Positions 31,549 to 34,426 of a stretch of DNA of 34,426 nucleotides are shown here, in pieces (position 1 is the stretch's first letter; the number at the start of each line of letters is the position of its first letter). Below the pieces are notes generated by a model. That model was not told the DNA's origin, did not search any database, and saw only the letters and a list, made by a program, of their open reading frames with translations. Source of the DNA: UCB3 sp964415605. Lineage in GTDB: Bacteria > Chloroflexota > Anaerolineae > Epilineales > Epilineaceae. Made by a program: the position numbers and the translations under genes. The stretch is taken from positions 1 to 34,426 of the forward strand of contig CAYQBA010000023.1 in assembly GCA_964415605.1 (NCBI GenBank). The letters are read 5' to 3'.

Positions 31549-31572
31549 GGCCGCGCTCGGGTGAGCGCGGCC
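31549..31572 (-). other. leader hairpin of the baeRF gene
   Basis: GGCCGCGCTC and GAGCGCGGCC form a perfect 10-base stem with a four-base loop, about 85 bases upstream of the baeRF start. It could be a leader structure; no known riboswitch consensus is seen. The rest of 31466-31660 holds only weak promoter-like sequence for this gene. Confidence 0.4.
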
Positions 31573-31662
31573 GGCACTGGCAATGGTAACACAATCGCCA
31601 TCGGGGACAGTAGTGCGCGTGCCGCCCGCCCACCAGCCGACGGTCACCGCCGGCCAAAGGTA

Positions 31663-31691
31663 TTGCAATCGGCGTCCAAACCGGTTATAAT
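31663..31691 (+). promoter_or_regulatory. promoter TTGCAA-N17-TATAAT of the large exported protein
   Basis: TTGCAA (31663-31668), 17 bases, TATAAT (31686-31691). This is the best match to the housekeeping consensus in the window apart from the gap promoter. The leader is about 275 bases. Confidence 0.75.
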
Positions 31692-31718
31692 TGGATTAAT
31701 CAACCATCCGTGACGCCC

Positions 31719-31752
31719 CACGCTGCCCGCCCATGGCCGCGTGGGCAGCGTG
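31719..31752 (+). other. stable hairpin at the start of the long leader
   Basis: CACGCTGCCC and GGGCAGCGTG form a perfect 10-base stem around a 14-base loop, some 20 bases after the predicted transcription start. It may protect the mRNA 5' end or regulate it. No known riboswitch consensus was recognised in 31753-31890. Confidence 0.5.
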
Positions 31753-31892
31753 CCATCGCCCGAGGTGGCCGGGGCACGGCGGGAGACGGGTTGTGGGTCG
31801 CGAGGCCGCCTGCTTGCAGCCGGCGCGGTGAGGCATAACGCGACGGCGCCAACCGCGTCATTAGATGACACGAGCAGCAAGGAGCACGAGCT

Positions 31893-31958
31893 GTGTCGAC
31901 CCCCATCGTGGCCTCTCTGCCTTCCCCCCTCGCCGCGCAGACCGGCGGTCGCATTTGA
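31893..31958 (+). CDS. possible 21-residue leader peptide
   Basis: GTG 31893 with AAGGAG 8 bases upstream opens 22 codons (21 residues: Ser/Pro/Leu/Ala-rich, ending GGRI) and stops 15 bases before the main start at 31974. The Shine-Dalgarno is as good as that of the main gene. It could couple translation to the large protein or be chance. Confidence 0.3.
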   Translation: MSTPIVASLPSPLAAQTGGRI

Positions 31959-31973
31959 GAGGAGTCTCTAGGC

Positions 31974-34426
31974 ATGTTTGACGCGCGCACCCCAATCGCA
32001 CGAGTCCGCCTCGCCCCGGGAGCTGCCGGGCTCGGCCTGGCCAGGGGCCTGGTCACGCTGGCATCGCTCTCGCTGGTGGCCGGCGCCGGCGTGCTGGTCG
32101 GGCTTCGATCGCCCGCCGCACCCGCTTACGCCCAGTTGCAGCCGGTCCCGGGGCAGTTGTCCCCGGTCCAGCTCGGCTTCAACACGCTGCGCCTGCACGG
32201 CTATCCGGCGGCGAACAACCCCGCCGACGCGCCCCACGCCAACCGACCCGCCACCGCCGGCTCGAGCACGCAAAACGACCCCTTGACCGGGCGGATCCCG
32301 GAGGACGCGCCCTACACCGAGGGCGAAGGGCCGTTCGACCCGCTCTCGCCCGAGGCGCCCCGGATGGACTTCGCCACGTGGGACCCGGCGTGGATCTCCG
32401 AGCGGCTCGGCGATCCCGCGCTGCGGGCGGAATGGCCCGGCCTCGGCGGCATCGACGAGGTCAGCGCGGGCGCCAACATCCGCGCCGGCGGCGTCGGCAA
32501 CGCCTCGGAGAAGGTGTGGCTGCGGCACTGGTACGAGCCGCAGCACCTCGACAAGGACCTCAACGCCGACGGGCGGCTGACCGACACCGACGGCGACGGC
32601 ACGCCGGACGCGCCGGCCAACCCGACGGCGACGTCGATCGACGAGTGGTACCCGGCGATCATGACCGAGCTAACGTACATGCTGGTCGACAACGACCCGC
32701 TGCCGGACCGCGACCCGGCCGCCAACGACGTGCACCACTCGGCCCCGCGGCCGGTGTGCGGCGCGGTGGGCGGCACGCGCATCGTGTTCCCGGTCGGCGT
32801 CACGGCGGCCGAGGCCGATCCGGCCGGCGCCGCCGTCGGCTACGGCCTGACGAGCCTCGACGCGGACTTCGACGGCGACATCGACATGGTCAACGTGACC
32901 GACGAGGCCACGCTCCCCGGCCAGCTCGACGGCGCCCGGATCGACTTCGACGGCGATGGCGGCCTCGACGTGCTGGACTCGAACGGGGTGGGTCTGAGCT
33001 GCGATGAGCTCGTGGTGCTGCACACCGACGGTCTGCTGCTCAAGCAAGGCCAGCGGCTGCAGTTCATGGACCATTACGTCGAAGTCGGATCGGTGGCCAA
33101 CTCGTCGGTTTCGTTGGACATCTACTACACCGGCGATCTCGTCCCCCGCATGATCCAGCGCCGTTCGATCGGCATCGGCGCCGTGGCGCTGGCCGGCGAC
33201 ACCGGCCCCGTGCAGGTGCTCTCGCCGGGCGGGACGAACCTCGGCGCGGTGCCGGTGGGCCCCTGGTTCGTCTACGTGTCGGACGTGGACGCCCGGGACG
33301 GCACGGCCGTGATCATGGTGGGCCGTGGCCTCGGCGCTCCGTGCACCGCCATGGAGAGCGCGCCAGGCGTGGCCAACCGCACGCCGGGCGGTCCGTGGTT
33401 CCTCAAGCGCACCTACGTCGACGGTCACGAATACAACGTGGTGGGCATCCAGACGTGCGGCCGCACCCGGTTCCAGTACCTCACGCTGCGCGCGCCGCTG
33501 CCAAAGGTGCCGGCGACGATCGAGCAGCATTCGGTTCGCCTGCAGCCGTACCCGGTCGAGCGCTCGCTGCCGCTGCCGCCGCCGTTCAACCACGAGCACA
33601 CGATCCTCGAAGACATCGTGGCGCTCGAGGGCTTCGACCCGGTGGTGGTGCCGCCCGGCTCGCCGACCTCGACGCTGCCGCGGCCGACGATCCACTACAT
33701 GGGCGGGCCCATCGGCCCCGTCCCGCCGGTGCTCGGCGCCGGCGAGCAGCTGCCGTACACCGGCCGCGACCCCAACCACGTCGTGGGCCCGTACGACAAC
33801 GTCCGCGCGACCCGGTGGTTCTACGTGCGCGAGGACGTCGACCCGGCCTTCCTCGGACAGCTTCGCGAGAAGTTCGGGGCCACGCAGCCATTCGAGACCG
33901 GCGGCTTGCCGCAGTCGTTCTTCTACAACGAGCAGATCTTCACGCTGCCCTGGAACTACACGGAGTTCGTGCTGCCGGACCAGGCGAACCCGGTCTTGGA
34001 TCCGGACACGGGACGGCCGCCATACGACGCCGACAACTACTTGGTGACGACGGCCTGGACCAACCCCACCGCCCGCTGGCGCCGCTGGGGCATGCCCGAC
34101 GGCCCGGTGCCGGCGGTGGTCCCGCCCACGCCGCCTGACCTCGAGACCAATGCCACGCCCGACGGCGGCGCGCCCTTCGGCAGCCCGCGCCGTGCCGGCT
34201 TCGAGTTCGACCCCGATACCCAGGGCAAGCTGCTGTACGACGGCAACGGCGTCCGCGTCTTCGGCGGGCAGCCGCAGCCGCCGGAGTTCCCCTGCACATC
34301 CGACGACCCCCGCCGCAGCCAGCTGGCCGGCGCGGGCGACCTGGCGGCAGCAGATCCCGCCAACGCGTTGTTGCCGGTGGAGGTGGCGCCGTACACCGAC
34401 CCGTTCGCGCCGTTCAACCCGCAGCA
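31974..34426 (+). CDS. large exported Asp-rich protein, runs off the right edge
   Basis: An open frame of 817 codons with no stop before the window end. ATG 31974 has GAGAGGAG upstream. Residues 24-53 are a signal peptide (hydrophobic core LVTLASLSLVAGAGVLVGL, ending AYA). The mature part has several calcium-binding-type loops: DLNADGRLTDTDGDGTPD (about residue 195), DADFDGDIDMVN (about 295) and DFDGDGGLDVLD (about 322), followed by beta-rich and Pro-rich regions with many Trp and Tyr and a VPPGSPTSTLPRPT linker (about 562). I recognise no enzyme motif. Strong promoter, long structured leader and calcium loops are what one expects of an abundant surface-layer or surface-display protein, but this is inference. 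Confidence 0.8.
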   Translation, partial: MFDARTPIARVRLAPGAAGLGLARGLVTLASLSLVAGAGVLVGLRSPAAPAYAQLQPVPGQLSPVQLGFNTLRLHGYPAANNPADAPHANRPATAGSSTQNDPLTGRIPEDAPYTEGEGPFDPLSPEAPRMDFATWDPAWISERLGDPALRAEWPGLGGIDEVSAGANIRAGGVGNASEKVWLRHWYEPQHLDKDLNADGRLTDTDGDGTPDAPANPTATSIDEWYPAIMTELTYMLVDNDPLPDRDPAANDVHHSAPRPVCGAVGGTRIVFPVGVTAAEADPAGAAVGYGLTSLDADFDGDIDMVNVTDEATLPGQLDGARIDFDGDGGLDVLDSNGVGLSCDELVVLHTDGLLLKQGQRLQFMDHYVEVGSVANSSVSLDIYYTGDLVPRMIQRRSIGIGAVALAGDTGPVQVLSPGGTNLGAVPVGPWFVYVSDVDARDGTAVIMVGRGLGAPCTAMESAPGVANRTPGGPWFLKRTYVDGHEYNVVGIQTCGRTRFQYLTLRAPLPKVPATIEQHSVRLQPYPVERSLPLPPPFNHEHTILEDIVALEGFDPVVVPPGSPTSTLPRPTIHYMGGPIGPVPPVLGAGEQLPYTGRDPNHVVGPYDNVRATRWFYVREDVDPAFLGQLREKFGATQPFETGGLPQSFFYNEQIFTLPWNYTEFVLPDQANPVLDPDTGRPPYDADNYLVTTAWTNPTARWRRWGMPDGPVPAVVPPTPPDLETNATPDGGAPFGSPRRAGFEFDPDTQGKLLYDGNGVRVFGGQPQPPEFPCTSDDPRRSQLAGAGDLAAADPANALLPVEVAPYTDPFAPFNPQ

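Noticed and set aside
31698..31973. Long leader as a known riboswitch (cobalamin, c-di-GMP, SAM, glycine)
   Set aside because: No conserved core of these classes was recognised; only a simple hairpin and a short frame can be supported.

Overview
This is a strongly GC-rich bacterial chromosome segment. It is densely coded on both strands, with many ATGA/GTGA start-stop overlaps, and I saw no tRNA, rRNA, insertion sequence, prophage or CRISPR. Several traits suggest Chloroflexota (Anaerolineae-like): secreted proteins with Pro/Thr/Ala-rich linkers and short aromatic C-termini, a LysM plus clan-A glycosidase protein, a baeRF-type protein, an AroK-AroB fusion, and a gap-gap-pgk operon. That assignment is inference from gene style, not from a phylogenetic marker.

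Layout. 1-2265: the start of an exported protein that runs off the left edge, maf (minus), and a secreted protein of unknown function (plus). 2386-3363: ribonuclease Z. 3434-10146: a six-gene plus-strand run with touching or overlapping genes: a GT4 glycosyltransferase, a polyprenyl-phosphate sugar phosphotransferase, an M23-like protein that has lost metal-site residues, a membrane-anchored unknown, an inositol-monophosphatase-family enzyme and an O-methyltransferase-like protein. This looks like a cell-surface glycan operon. 10152-12200: a small lipoprotein and a divergent aroK-aroB fusion that appear to share a two-way -10 region. 12400-13038: a small exported protein with its own good promoter and a classical terminator. 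13152-15439: a two-component pair (hybrid kinase, then OmpR-type regulator). 15621-20573: a large secreted subtilase, a SAM methyltransferase and a nuclease lipoprotein. 20789-21912: a helix-hairpin-helix lipoprotein and a membrane protein.

21920-25274 (minus) is a glycolytic operon, gap2-gap1-pgk, behind a near-consensus promoter that carries a palindrome. gap2 has the normal catalytic cysteine. gap1 is intact but has Asp in place of that cysteine. 25526-29241 (minus) holds a lipoprotein with a PKD-like domain, a long linker and a beta-propeller, then a LysM/glycosidase protein. 29442-30278 is a MscS-type channel, and 30326-31465 (minus) is a baeRF-family protein with a GGQ motif. 31974 to the right edge is a large exported Asp-rich protein, open at the end of the window, behind a strong promoter and a long leader.

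The most notable observations are the GAPDH with a Cys-to-Asp active site beside a normal copy, the metal-site-degenerate M23 protein in the glycan operon, and -10 boxes placed 7-8 bases from the start codons of four genes, which points to leaderless mRNAs.
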